Origin: Pleomorphomonas sp. PLEO
GTDB lineage: Bacteria; Pseudomonadota; Alphaproteobacteria; Rhizobiales; Pleomorphomonadaceae
NCBI RefSeq assembly: GCF_041320595.1
Contig: NZ_CP166625.1
Span: forward strand, 4,648,001-4,712,000
Length of the DNA stretch: 64,000 nucleotides
Reading direction: 5' to 3'
Shown: piece by piece, positions 1 through 9,061 of the stretch
How the letters are laid out: the number at the start of each line of letters is the position of its first letter
Position numbering within the stretch: position 1 is the first letter of the stretch
Translations under genes and position numbers: made by a program
Notes under the pieces: generated by a model
Told to the model about the DNA's origin: nothing
The model's database searches: none
Seen by the model: only the letters and a program-made list of their open reading frames with translations

Positions 1-719
1 GACGTATATTCGCCGCCGTTGAACAGCGCCGGCTGGATGTCCTTCAGAAGCGGCCACAGCTTTTCGAACATCGGCTTGGCGTAATCTTCCGTGTAGTTTT
101 CCGGCAAGAACAGTTCCGGCTTCTGACCGGTCACTTCCTGCAATGCGCGTTCAATGAAACAGGCGCCGCTATCGCCGAGATCCGGACGCGAATAGGCGAA
201 TTGATTGGGGTTTGCCTTGATCCACGCGACGAGCCCCGCGAAGGTGGTCGGCACATCCTTGACCTTCTCGGCGTTGTACATCAGCACGACCTGCGAGCCG
301 CGATAAGGCAACAGCGCTGGCGACTGGACGACGACCGGGTTCACCTTCTCGTAATTGGCGAGACCCGCCTTGGCGAAGTCCACCCAAAGCCCCGCTGCCA
401 GGGAGCCGGCCGGATAGAAGGGCGCGGCGGCTTCCAGCATGTCGACCTGCGGATCCTTCTTGGCCTGGAAGGCGGCATAGGCGCGATCGGCCAGAGTGTT
501 GATGCCGGAACCGCCACCGCCGGGGACGAGGTTCAGAGTCACGCCAGGGTTGGCGGCCTCAAAGCCGGGCTTCACCACCTGGGTCCAGAAATCGATGACG
601 TTGGTGTCGCTGTTGAAAAAGATATCGAGAACGCCCGGCGCCGCGAAAGCGACACGAGGACCAGCCAGGAGCAAACCGGCGCCCGCGGCGGAATACTTGA
701 GAAAGTCGCGTCTCAGCAT
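1..719 (-). CDS. Extracellular solute-binding protein, 3' end cut by window edge
   Basis: This is the N-terminal part of a periplasmic ABC substrate-binding protein, about 239 residues before the left edge. The start ATG reads from 719 and the protein opens MLRRDFLKYSAA, a twin-arginine (Tat) type signal with RRDFLK followed by a hydrophobic stretch and an AFA-AP cleavage-like site. The mature part begins with GVLDIFFNSDTNVIDFWTQV, the usual fold start of family 1 (iron/polyamine/sugar type) binding proteins. No partner permease or ATPase is in view; they would lie further left. Substrate cannot be assigned. Confidence 0.85.
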   Translation of the reverse strand, partial: MLRRDFLKYSAAGAGLLLAGPRVAFAAPGVLDIFFNSDTNVIDFWTQVVKPGFEAANPGVTLNLVPGGGGSGINTLADRAYAAFQAKKDPQVDMLEAAAPFYPAGSLAAGLWVDFAKAGLANYEKVNPVVVQSPALLPYRGSQVVLMYNAEKVKDVPTTFAGLVAWIKANPNQFAYSRPDLGDSGACFIERALQEVTGQKPELFLPENYTEDYAKPMFEKLWPLLKDIQPALFNGGEYT

Positions 720-1272
720 GTGAACCTCCACTTCAGGCGATCGCCATTGGCGCCCGCCGTTTGATGACGAGTCTCCGAAAAGACCTGTTCCCACTCCTCA
801 AGCCGGGCTTTCTTTGAGCTTCTGGCGTGCCATGCTCGGCTGATCTTAAATTCTTAGCACGGACTATATCGAAGCTGTCAAGTGTGCTTTCCGAGGGATT
901 GCCACTTTTGGACTCGGCCTTTCGTAGGCATTTCAACGGAAGCCGGCGACGGCTATTTTTCGCAGACCGGCGGATGATCGCACGCCGGAGTCCGGCCCCA
1001 CATGGGCACTATTGCGTGGCATCACCGTTGATTTTCCAGCTTTGATGCGGCTTTCCCCTTTTTTCGCGAGAGGCGCCAACCTATTATCCTTTCATAGCAG
1101 GGTGACAGATCAGTTCGCTGGCAAGCATCAACCAATTTGATCCCTGCTATGGATTAAATTTCGGACACCCAGGAAAAATGCGCGCGAGCCACCGCGAGCG
1201 ATGGTGCCGCCAACAACGGTCGTCGGCAGGCAAAAGTGATGACGACGACGATCATCTCGCCGGCGCCGCTGG
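720..1272. other. 553-bp intergenic region without a convincing gene
   Basis: This lies upstream of the minus-strand binding-protein gene and downstream of the minus-strand lipid/glycan operon. Small open frames here overlap one another, lack family resemblance and have no good ribosome-binding sites, so I call none. It should hold the promoter of the binding-protein gene. The only structure I found is a perfect 10-bp inverted repeat, CATAGCAGGG at 1093-1102 and CCCTGCTATG at 1142-1151. Confidence 0.5.
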
Positions 1273-1956
1273 TTATGGCATCGACAGACGGCGCAGCCGG
1301 CGGATTTGGCCAATGAAGCCCATGACGCCAATGGTGCGCGCGATGTCGACGAGCATGGCGGCGTCGGCGAGCAGCCCACGCCACAGGCCACGTTTGACGG
1401 ATTTGGCGGGGCTCGCCACTTCGGGCCAGCGAACGATGGCTATCGGCCGGTCGCTGGCAACAAGCAGTTCATTGAGGAATACCTCGAAACCGAAATGGCG
1501 GAGATGACCCAGCGCCTCTAACTGGCCAGCGATCAATGCCATGGGAAAGGCCCGCTCCCCAGAAATGTAGTCGATGCCGATGCACCGCCAAACCCAGGGA
1601 GCGTTACCGCGTAGCGACACCGAGGCATAGGCGGCGCCGGCGGCGACGGGAGCGATCAACGAGGCGACGGCCGTCGGTGTCAGGCCAAGGAGATCGGCAT
1701 CGATCAGGATGACATGGCTCGTACGCACGGTTTCGAGCCCGAGGCGAAGGGCCTCGGTCTTGCCGCGGTTTTCCGGCGCACGCAGCAGTTCAGCGCCATG
1801 TCGCAGGGCGACAGCGCCAGTATCGTCAGTCGAACCATCGTCGATGACCACCACTCGATCAAGGTTTGGATGACCGACGACCGCGGCGAGCACGCCGGGC
1901 AGACGGCTTGCCTCATTGAAGGCCGGGATCAGGCAGGTGAAGCTTTGGCCGGTCAT
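1273..1956 (-). CDS. Family 2 glycosyltransferase
   Basis: A 227-residue GT2 (GT-A fold) glycosyltransferase. The N-terminus has the classic nucleotide-sugar pocket: LIPAFNEASRLPGVLAAV, then VVVIDDGSTDDT at about residues 35-46, and a catalytic-metal motif ILIDADLLGL near residue 85. It has no clear C-terminal membrane anchor, so it is probably cytosolic or peripheral. It is the last gene of a four-gene minus-strand operon and its ATG overlaps the TGA of the DedA-type gene by four bases. Context with a GT21 enzyme and an LpxH-like phosphoesterase suggests glycolipid or polyprenyl-linked sugar synthesis, which is inference. Confidence 0.85.
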   Translation of the reverse strand: MTGQSFTCLIPAFNEASRLPGVLAAVVGHPNLDRVVVIDDGSTDDTGAVALRHGAELLRAPENRGKTEALRLGLETVRTSHVILIDADLLGLTPTAVASLIAPVAAGAAYASVSLRGNAPWVWRCIGIDYISGERAFPMALIAGQLEALGHLRHFGFEVFLNELLVASDRPIAIVRWPEVASPAKSVKRGLWRGLLADAAMLVDIARTIGVMGFIGQIRRLRRLSMP

Positions 1957-2531
1957 CTGCTCGCTTTCCGGCGTTGAAGGTAGATGATGGCGACAGCACC
2001 AAGAGTGAGGAGGGCCAACAAAATCGCTGCCTCGCCAGAAAGCCAGCTGCCGATGGTTTCATAGGCGTTGCCGAACAGGTAGCCGAGCGCAACAAAGAAC
2101 AGGCACTTGGGGATGCCGGCCAAGGTGTTGGCGATCAGGAAGGCGGCAAAGGGCATGCGGGCGGCGCCAGCCGCCGTCAGGGCAGCGAAGCCAGCGGCGT
2201 GGGTCAGCTTGGCCGCCACCAGGATACGGGTTCCGTGACGCCGGAAACCACGCATCAGGCTGAACATCCGACGTCGCGATAGGCCTAATCGGTCGCGCCA
2301 AGTCGGACTAAGGCTGCCAAGCGCCAGACGACCGACGAAATAGAGCATGCAGTCGCCCAGGATGTCGGCGACGATGACGCAAACGATGACCTGCCACAGG
2401 CTGAGGATCGACAGGCTGACGAGATAGCCGGCGATGACGGTGACGATCGGCCCCTCGATCACAGCAAGCGGTGTCAGCACCCACAAGCCATAGCTCGACA
2501 TCATGGAGACCAGCGTGGTGTGGTCAATCAT
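1953..2531 (-). CDS. DedA/VTT-domain membrane protein
   Basis: A 192-residue inner-membrane protein of the DedA (SNARE-associated, VTT) family. It shows a hydrophobic N-terminal hairpin with the family-like ...LTPLAVIEGPIVTVIAGYLVS... segment (E25-G26-P27), a second conserved block around GDCMLYFVGRLA, the region RRHGTRILVAAKLTHAAG that matches the F/G-R-(F/K)-P stretch in position, and two C-terminal membrane segments. Family members act as lipid scramblases or flippases (for example of undecaprenyl phosphate). Its 5' end overlaps the GT21 gene by eight bases and its 3' end overlaps the GT2 gene by four, so the three are very likely co-translated. Confidence 0.82.
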   Translation of the reverse strand: MIDHTTLVSMMSSYGLWVLTPLAVIEGPIVTVIAGYLVSLSILSLWQVIVCVIVADILGDCMLYFVGRLALGSLSPTWRDRLGLSRRRMFSLMRGFRRHGTRILVAAKLTHAAGFAALTAAGAARMPFAAFLIANTLAGIPKCLFFVALGYLFGNAYETIGSWLSGEAAILLALLTLGAVAIIYLQRRKASR

Positions 2532-3666
2532 GCTCCACCAGAGCCGGCGTCATCCGCTCGTCGGCACTGAGCGGCGTAATGGCGTTGCCCCGCCATTCGA
2601 TATCGCGCTTCAGGAAGGTCGCCAGCCACAGAACCGGCAACAACAGATCTCGAAGCGGAAGCGCCAGAATGTCGCGCCAAGCCGCCGGCCAACCGGCCCG
2701 CCGCATCAGCACAAGCTCCGCGCCATACCAAATGCCGACGACAGCCGGCAGCAGTGTGGCTGACATGTCGAGCCGCGCAGCGGCAATCGCCGTCAGGACG
2801 AACGGTATCAGCGGTCCATTCAGCGGCTCCACGGCAAACAAAAGCGGAAAACCGTCGCGACGCACCCTGCTCCAGCGAAGCTGGCGGCTCCAAACGTCGC
2901 GAAACGACCGCCGGCCGATCGGCTGAGCAAAAGGCAACGGCGTCAGGCGGACCTTGAGGCCGGCGCCGCGCACCAGCTTGGTGGCGTTGACGTCCTCGGC
3001 GAGATATCGCCCTAGAGCCTCAAGGCCACCGGCTTTCTCCAGCATCTGCCGGTTCCAAAACAGCGTTTTGCCTTGAGCAAAACCGTTGCCGAGACTGTCG
3101 GAGGCAAACTGCAGACGCGCTTGATTGCCATTGAGGAAGGCACACTCCAGAGAGCCGGCGAGGCCTTCGGGTCGCTCGCCAACAGGCGGCGAGGAGACGA
3201 GACCTGCCTCTTCGTCCCAGGATGTCACGACGGTGCGGAGGTAGTCAGCCGGCAGGCGGAGGTTGCTGTCGGCCATGCACACCCAGTCGGTCTCGGCCGC
3301 CTGCCAACCAGGCCAAAGATTGTTGAGCTTGGGATTGCGGGTTATCCGCTGTTCGCCGGTGAAAAGGCGAGCCGGACGGCCCGGATGTTCCGCAATCAAC
3401 TCGCGAAGCATCGGCACAGCCGGATCGTGGTCTGAGGGAGCACAGAAGATCACTTCGTAATCTGGATAATCTTGCGCAAAGGAACTTGCGAGCGTTTCCC
3501 GATCAAAGGCTTCCCGGCCGCAGACCGGGCGCAGCAGCGTCACCCGCGGCAGGCCGAGCGTACCTATCGACGGCGGCCGTCGGCGCAGGCGAACAAGATA
3601 GAGACCAACAGACAGCAGATGGGCCGCGAACAAGGCTGCAACGACGACGATCATGGCTTCGGTCAT
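2524..3666 (-). CDS. Ceramide glucosyltransferase-like GT21 enzyme
   Basis: A 380-residue membrane glycosyltransferase of the GT21 (ceramide glucosyltransferase/HpnI-like) type. An N-terminal membrane segment is followed by PRVTLLRPVCGRE, the D1-like MADSNLRLP, the D3 motif YLAEDVNATKLV and the (Q/R)XXRW motif in SRQLRWSRVRRDGFP, then a hydrophobic C-terminal half with two to three membrane spans. Such enzymes transfer a hexose or hexosamine from a nucleotide sugar to a lipid acceptor (ceramide, diacylglycerol or hopanoid). The ATG overlaps the TGA of the phosphoesterase gene (ATGA). The acceptor lipid is unknown. Confidence 0.85.
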   Translation of the reverse strand: MTEAMIVVVAALFAAHLLSVGLYLVRLRRRPPSIGTLGLPRVTLLRPVCGREAFDRETLASSFAQDYPDYEVIFCAPSDHDPAVPMLRELIAEHPGRPARLFTGEQRITRNPKLNNLWPGWQAAETDWVCMADSNLRLPADYLRTVVTSWDEEAGLVSSPPVGERPEGLAGSLECAFLNGNQARLQFASDSLGNGFAQGKTLFWNRQMLEKAGGLEALGRYLAEDVNATKLVRGAGLKVRLTPLPFAQPIGRRSFRDVWSRQLRWSRVRRDGFPLLFAVEPLNGPLIPFVLTAIAAARLDMSATLLPAVVGIWYGAELVLMRRAGWPAAWRDILALPLRDLLLPVLWLATFLKRDIEWRGNAITPLSADERMTPALVEHD

Positions 3667-4484
3667 GCGTGGACCACCTGGGTTTCAGGACGTAGGCCGG
3701 AGGCGGCAATCTGTTCGGCCCGGCCGTCGACCAAATGCAGGTGACCGCTGTAGTCCTCGGACAGGCAGGTGATGCTTGTAACCCAGTCACCACAGTTGGC
3801 ATAGACGAGACCATATCGGTTGTGCAGACCGGCCATATGGTAATGGCCGCAAATCACACCATCGGCTTTGCGCTGACGAGCCAGTTCGACCAAACGACGC
3901 TCGTGTCCTCGGCCAAGGTGGAGGACGACGTTAACGGCGGCGAACAAGCTGTCCAGCCGGCCGTCCTTTGCCGGACCGCGTCCTCCTGTACCCGGCGCGG
4001 CGGCGGCGCAGAGAAGGCGAGCGAGGCTTTCGATATAGGTGCCGATGCGCGTCAAAAGATGACTGCGGACGAACGCCCGATCCTGCTTGTCGCCGTGGAC
4101 GACCAGATACCGGCGGCTGTCGGCGGCGACGTGCGTGATCTCCTCCACGGGATCGACAGGTAGGCGCCGTCGGAGCGGCGTGTCCGCAGGAGCTGGGTCG
4201 TGATTTCCGATGAGATAAATCAGCTTCGCGCCTTCAACCTGCCTCCGGCGCAGGTGAGCGATTACCCCGTCGCAGGCGGTGGCGCGACCGAGCGAGAATG
4301 GCACGCCAGCGTCGAGAATATCGCCAACAAGAACGTAGGTATCGGCCCTGTTTTGCTCGAGGAAGCGAAGAACCAGGTCGGCGCGCGCTCCGATGGCGCC
4401 GAGATGCAAGTCGGAAAGAAACAGGCTGCGATGGCGGCGGATTGGCTCTCTCCTGGGCGCGGGGTCGGACAAGGCGCTTTCCAT
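3663..4484 (-). CDS. LpxH-like metallophosphoesterase (UDP-2,3-diacylglucosamine diphosphatase family)
   Basis: A 273-residue calcineurin-type phosphoesterase. All metal-binding blocks are visible: LFLSDLHLGA near the N-terminus, VLVGDILDAG, LIGNHDPAP, VVHGDKQDRA and VICGHYHMAG. The family hydrolyses the pyrophosphate of UDP-2,3-diacylglucosamine in lipid A synthesis, but operonic paralogues such as this may act on other nucleotide-linked lipids. I start it at the ATG reading from 4484, because an AGGAG sits seven bases upstream; an ATG eight codons earlier (4508) has no such site. It heads the four-gene overlapping operon and is divergent from the LuxR-type regulator. Confidence 0.85.
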   Translation of the reverse strand: MESALSDPAPRREPIRRHRSLFLSDLHLGAIGARADLVLRFLEQNRADTYVLVGDILDAGVPFSLGRATACDGVIAHLRRRQVEGAKLIYLIGNHDPAPADTPLRRRLPVDPVEEITHVAADSRRYLVVHGDKQDRAFVRSHLLTRIGTYIESLARLLCAAAAPGTGGRGPAKDGRLDSLFAAVNVVLHLGRGHERRLVELARQRKADGVICGHYHMAGLHNRYGLVYANCGDWVTSITCLSEDYSGHLHLVDGRAEQIAASGLRPETQVVHA

Positions 4485-4882
4485 CACATCGCTCCTATAT
4501 CTTCCCATGGGCAGCAGATGGACTGATTACCCGCCAAAGAAACTTTGCAAAATGATGGCGGTTCCATTGGAATGCTCGTTCAGAACCGCCGACCTCCCCC
4601 AAAACGCAAGATTATTCTTTAAAATAGACGGAATACATCGATCCCTGTCATATGTTCGTTTCGTCCGCCGGATCGGCTTCGTATGCCGATAGATACTTTT
4701 AATGTGGGGCGAATGATGGCAGCTCTGCAATGCCTCCAGAGCGTCGGCAATCTTCCCCTCAAGGCAAACTCTCGCCCTTTGCATTCGAATCCGAGACTGG
4801 GAGTGGCGGCTTGGGACGTCCGGCCAACACATCCGGAAAAGTTATCCTCGGCGGGAGGCGATAGCTTGCCTCTTGGCCGGAC
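4485..4882. promoter_or_regulatory. Divergent control region between lipid operon and LuxR gene
   Basis: About 400 bases with no credible gene, between the minus-strand phosphoesterase gene and the plus-strand LuxR-type gene. It is richer in A and T than its surroundings around 4600-4700. It contains a perfect 8-bp inverted repeat, GGCGGTTC at 4557-4564 and GAACCGCC at 4583-4590, with half-site centres 26 bases apart. This could be an operator or a small hairpin. I could not assign -35/-10 boxes with confidence. Confidence 0.45.
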
Positions 4883-7279
4883 ATGATCTTTCCTGCGCCA
4901 CGGCAAGATGAGGGTGGCGGCGTGGAAATCTGTGAGATCAGAAGGCGGCGTCTGCTCCGTCTCATTGAGGAGCGCGCCGAGCCAGTCATCCTGATCGAGG
5001 CGGTGGCCGGCATGGGCAAGTCAAGACTGCTGGCCGATCTCGCCGCCACAATAAACCGTCCAGTGCGGCGAGGTGGCAAGCCGCCAGAGTCGTCCGAAGG
5101 CGTGGGCCTTTGGGACGTACCGACCGATGTCAGCCCTGAGCGCGTGCCGCGTGTAGCCGAGGGCGACAAGTTGGTCCTCGTGAAGCGCCCGGCTACCCAC
5201 TTGCCCGGCCTTGACCGGCTCATTGCCTTTGGCGTGGTTTATCGGCTGCCCGAAGCGTTCCTCCTCTATGAAATCGAGGAACTCATTGCCGCCTTTGGCG
5301 ACAGGCGAGGAATGGAGATTGCCCAGGCAACCGGTGGCTGGCCTCTGCTGGTCGATGCGCATGCAACCCGGCCAATCGACCCGACCATCCTGACCCGGTT
5401 CATCGCCGAGGAGATCCTGGCCGAACTGCCGGCCGGAACGGTCATCCAACTTGCCATGATGCTTGCCGGCCGCAGGGTGACCGGCGATACGCCACCGCTG
5501 CCACTTGCCCGTCTTGATGCGTCCGGCGCCTGGATGATTGGTGGCCATGATATTGCCGGCCCGTTGGCCGATGCATTGGCCGCCGAGCAAAGCCGCCGTA
5601 TCGGCGACCCTGACCTGCGCCCTGCCATAGCGGCGGCAAGCGCCGAGCTGGGGTTCGTCACAGAGACGATCCTGGACATGCAGAGGGCTGGCGAGTTCGA
5701 AGCTGCCGAGCGCCTGCTGGAGGCCGAACACGGCTGGTATTTCCTCTACTTCCACGGAGCCATTGCTTTCGACGCCGTTCTCGCCGGTTTTCCCGAGGAG
5801 GCCAGCCGTCAAAGCGATACCGTGGCGCTCTGCCGGGCGCTACAGGCCTTGAAACACGGTGAGGTCTCGCTTTCCCGTCGCCTGTTGACCGACCGTTTCG
5901 GTGCAGAGACAGTCGATCCAGCCCACGTGCTTGCCGGCCGTCGGCACTACTCGGTGGACTTTCGCAGCTTCCGTCTGGTGATGCTGATCTATGAGGACAT
6001 CCCGCTCACCGACCAGCTTCTGCAGCACGCCTTCGCCATTCTTGCCGATCTGCCGATCGAGGCGCATTTGCTGAGGGGCAGCATCTACAACGCCATCCTG
6101 GAATTCTACCTCCGCTCACGCCGGTTCGCCGAGGCCGATGACGTCGCCGAAAGAGCGCTGCGCCATTACCGCGCCGCCGGCGCCAGCCTGCTTGCCTTCT
6201 ATATCTCGCTGCATCTGGCCATCATGCGTCTGATGGCCGGCGATGCGGCTTCCGCCGGTGAACGGGCGAACGAGGCCGAACGCGACATTGCCAGCCTCGG
6301 TTTTGACAGTCCACAGGACGGGCTTCTCCTCAAGCTGCTGAAAGGCTGCGTCGCCTACGAGGAGGGCAACGACGAGGCGCTGATCCTGTTTCTCAACCGG
6401 GACCTCGAGCTGTTCTCACATGGCGAGATCTGGCCGACGCTCGTCGAGTTCGCACTGCAGTATGGCAGTCAGGCTCTGTCGCGGCGCTACTCGACCATTG
6501 CCGCCCGCTCTTTCCTGGACCGCTGGCGCGTCTACCAGGTTCAGAACCGGCAGTTCCAGATGATGATCGACAGCCGCGAAGTGACGGTGATGCAAAACGG
6601 CAACCGCTGGCGCGAAGCGGCCGATCGCCTCGCCCAGTTGCCGACCCAGGTAACGCAGGCGGTTGCCTCGAACGCCCGCCAACTCGCCCGCCTCAGCAAC
6701 CGCGACGAAATTGCCATCGCACTTTGCTGGCTGCGGCACACGGTGTTCGAGACGCCGACCCGACCCGATCTCATCGAATGCCTCGCCGCCATAGAAGCCA
6801 ATCTGGCGCTGACGGCGCGCCAGAGGATCGGCGTGCAGATCTGGAGCGCTTATGTTCTCAAGCGGCAGCGTGACCTCACTCGCGCCCGCGCCCAGTTGCA
6901 GGCCACCTTTGAAATGGCGGCGCGCAACGGCTGCGTCGGGTCATTATCGGAAGAACAGGTGTTCCTCGCCGATCTCCTGGCCAACCGGCGCATCGCCGAT
7001 TTTCTGTCGGCGCTGAGCGAGGCGCGTCAGGTTCTGCGCCGCCTTCGAGACTTCGGTCTTGGCAACTCCGGTATCGGCTCGCGCAACGGGTTGTCGCGCC
7101 AGGAGGCCAAGGTGCTGATGATGGTCACCGAAGGGGCCTCAAATAAATTCGCCGCCAAGATGCTGCAGATCTCCGAGGCGACGGTGAAATTCCACCTCGG
7201 CAATGTCTACCGCAAGCTCGGGTGTCGCCGACGCAAGGAAGCCATCGCCGCCGCTCGGGCGCTCGGACTCGTCGGTTGA
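4883..7279 (+). CDS. MalT/AcoK-like LuxR-family ATPase regulator
   Basis: A 798-residue large LuxR-type regulator of the MalT kind. A Walker A motif AVAGMGKS lies at residues 40-47, the middle is alpha-helical and repeat-like (TPR-type sensor region, roughly residues 300-700), and the C-terminus has a canonical LuxR helix-turn-helix, LSRQEAKVLMMVTEGASNK... SEATVKFHLGNVYRKLG, at about residues 735-785. Family members bind an inducer in the helical domain and ATP in the N-terminal domain. The gene precedes the peptide-type ABC/hydantoinase operon on the same strand by about 200 bases, so it may activate it. The start has a weak ribosome site; a GTG 13 codons downstream (4922) is a possible alternative. 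Confidence 0.85.
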   Translation: MIFPAPRQDEGGGVEICEIRRRRLLRLIEERAEPVILIEAVAGMGKSRLLADLAATINRPVRRGGKPPESSEGVGLWDVPTDVSPERVPRVAEGDKLVLVKRPATHLPGLDRLIAFGVVYRLPEAFLLYEIEELIAAFGDRRGMEIAQATGGWPLLVDAHATRPIDPTILTRFIAEEILAELPAGTVIQLAMMLAGRRVTGDTPPLPLARLDASGAWMIGGHDIAGPLADALAAEQSRRIGDPDLRPAIAAASAELGFVTETILDMQRAGEFEAAERLLEAEHGWYFLYFHGAIAFDAVLAGFPEEASRQSDTVALCRALQALKHGEVSLSRRLLTDRFGAETVDPAHVLAGRRHYSVDFRSFRLVMLIYEDIPLTDQLLQHAFAILADLPIEAHLLRGSIYNAILEFYLRSRRFAEADDVAERALRHYRAAGASLLAFYISLHLAIMRLMAGDAASAGERANEAERDIASLGFDSPQDGLLLKLLKGCVAYEEGNDEALILFLNRDLELFSHGEIWPTLVEFALQYGSQALSRRYSTIAARSFLDRWRVYQVQNRQFQMMIDSREVTVMQNGNRWREAADRLAQLPTQVTQAVASNARQLARLSNRDEIAIALCWLRHTVFETPTRPDLIECLAAIEANLALTARQRIGVQIWSAYVLKRQRDLTRARAQLQATFEMAARNGCVGSLSEEQVFLADLLANRRIADFLSALSEARQVLRRLRDFGLGNSGIGSRNGLSRQEAKVLMMVTEGASNKFAAKMLQISEATVKFHLGNVYRKLGCRRRKEAIAAARALGLVG

Positions 7280-7482
7280 AAGAGCATTGCCGCTCAAGAC
7301 CTATACCTTTTTACGCAAAACCTATCCGTTTGGTCGCTTGAGAACCATTCGCGGCTTCCGCAACATCGACCCCAAGTTCAAGAGACGGAAATCGTCCGAA
7401 ACGACCGCGATCAAGAGCGGGCCAAGTTGCCCGATCCGGCAAAACAGCGGCGGCTTAAAATCAACAAGAGGGGTCCTAATCC
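7280..7482 (+). promoter_or_regulatory. Leader/promoter region of the peptide-type ABC operon
   Basis: A 203-base gap between the LuxR-type gene and the binding-protein gene. It has an imperfect inverted repeat, CTCAAGACC near 7295 and GGTCGCTTGAG near 7333, flanking a T-rich stretch with two ACCTAT repeats, which is a reasonable place for an activator site. Just upstream of the next ATG is an AGAGGGG ribosome-binding site. No clear sigma-70 boxes. Confidence 0.35.
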
Positions 7483-9045
7483 ATGAACCGCAAGTCACGC
7501 TTCCTTTTCACGGTCTTCGCCGCGGTCACGGCTTCGGGCCTGGCCGCGGCTGCCCAGGCCAAGACCGTCGTCACCATGAACACCGTACAGATCTTCGGCA
7601 CCATCGATCCGGCCAAGATTTCCGACTACACCGATTACATGGCGGCGGTGAACCTCTACGACGGCCTCGTCAACGTCGACCCCGCCGGTAATCTCGTCCC
7701 TGAACTCGCTGAGAGCTGGACGGTGTCACCCGACACCAAGGAAGTCACCTTCAAGCTCCGCGCCGACGCCAAGTTTTCAGACGGCACATCGGTCACCGCC
7801 GCCGATGTCGTCTATTCCGTCGAGCGCCTGCTGAAAATCAATCAGGGTCCGGCCAATCTGTTTGCCGATGTTCTAAAGCCCGGCTCGGTGACCGCCATCG
7901 ACGAGCATACGGTAAAGTTCACGCTGTCGAAGACCTTCGCGCCGTTCCTGTCGACGGTGCCGGCGATCATGGTGCTGAACTCCAAGGTGGTCGAGGCGAA
8001 CGTCGGAAGCGATGACGGCCAGACCTATCTTGCCACCCATGTCGCCGGTGCCGGCGCCTACACGCTGACCAGCTGGGACCGCGGCTCGCAGATGACCATC
8101 GACCGTAACCCGGCCTACTATAAGGGTTTCGGGGCCGGCCCCATCGACGAGGTGCGCTGGATCGTCACCAATGACGAAGCCACCGTGCGCTCGCTTGCTG
8201 CGTCGGGCGAACTGACGATGAGTTCGCAATACCAGTCGCCTGAGACCTACAAGGCGCTCGAAGCCATGGGGCGCTTCAAAATCGTCGCCGAGGACACACC
8301 GACCGGATTCTACCTCAAGCTCAATACCAAGGTGGCGCCGACCGACGACATCCATATCCGCAAGGCCATCGCGCTTGCCACGGACTATGCCACCGTCCGC
8401 GAGGTGATCCTGCCGGGCGGCGAACTCAACGGCCCGCTGCCCAAGAACTTCGCAGATTTCTACGCCGCCGATCTGCCGGCTCCGAAATATGACATCGAAG
8501 CCGCCAAGGCGGAGATCGCCAAGTCGAAATACGCCGGCCAGAAGATCCCGATCGTCCTCGGCTATGTCGCCGGCACCAAGTTCGAGGAAGAGATCAGCCT
8601 GCTGATGCAGGCCAATCTCGAACAGCTCGGCTTCGTCGTCACCCAGCAGGCCGATCCTTGGAACCGCATTACCGAGATCGCCAGCAAGGTCGAGACCAGC
8701 CCGGCGGTCAACCAGATCTTCTTCTCGCCGACCTACCCCTCGCCGGACTCGATGTTCTTCACGCAGTATCATTCCAAGGCCGCCGGCACCTGGGCGTCCA
8801 TGGAGTGGTTGCAGGATCCCGAGGTGGACAAGCTGATCGACGACGCGCGTGCCACCACCGACAAGGCGGAGCAGGCGACGCTCTACAAGACACTTCAGCA
8901 CAAGATCGTCGATCTGCAGGCCGACGTTTTCCTGCAGACCCAGACCGTTCAGCACGCCATGGACAAATGCCTCGACGGCTTCAAGGCCGTGCCGATGCAG
9001 TCCTTCGATTATGACTTCACCAAGTATCACTGGACCTGCCAGTAG
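7483..9045 (+). CDS. Family 5 (peptide/nickel-type) ABC solute-binding protein
   Basis: A 520-residue SBP_bac_5 protein. A Sec signal peptide (MNRKSRFLFTVFAAV... ending AAAQA) is followed by the typical opening: an AVNLYDGLVNVDPAGNLVPE block and LAESWTVSPD, then FKLRADAKFSDGTSVTAADV. Length and order match DppA/OppA-type proteins. These load oligopeptides, but also opines, sugars and heterocycles, into a DppBCDF-type importer. It is the first gene of an operon that continues through two permeases, two ATPases, a hydantoinase-A-like protein and two DUF917 proteins, so its ligand may be a cyclic amide rather than a peptide; that is inference. Three tandem hairpins separate it from the permease. 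Confidence 0.9.
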   Translation: MNRKSRFLFTVFAAVTASGLAAAAQAKTVVTMNTVQIFGTIDPAKISDYTDYMAAVNLYDGLVNVDPAGNLVPELAESWTVSPDTKEVTFKLRADAKFSDGTSVTAADVVYSVERLLKINQGPANLFADVLKPGSVTAIDEHTVKFTLSKTFAPFLSTVPAIMVLNSKVVEANVGSDDGQTYLATHVAGAGAYTLTSWDRGSQMTIDRNPAYYKGFGAGPIDEVRWIVTNDEATVRSLAASGELTMSSQYQSPETYKALEAMGRFKIVAEDTPTGFYLKLNTKVAPTDDIHIRKAIALATDYATVREVILPGGELNGPLPKNFADFYAADLPAPKYDIEAAKAEIAKSKYAGQKIPIVLGYVAGTKFEEEISLLMQANLEQLGFVVTQQADPWNRITEIASKVETSPAVNQIFFSPTYPSPDSMFFTQYHSKAAGTWASMEWLQDPEVDKLIDDARATTDKAEQATLYKTLQHKIVDLQADVFLQTQTVQHAMDKCLDGFKAVPMQSFDYDFTKYHWTCQ

Positions 9046-9061
9046 GCGGTCCCGAAAACGC

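Noticed and set aside
1093-1151. 10-bp inverted repeat as a possible attachment site or mobile-element end
   Set aside because: No transposase, integrase, tRNA or target duplication is nearby, so I keep it only as an unexplained repeat.
7873-9030. A 385-codon antisense frame opposite the family 5 binding protein
   Set aside because: Same explanation: GC-driven open frame on the complementary strand of a clear gene.
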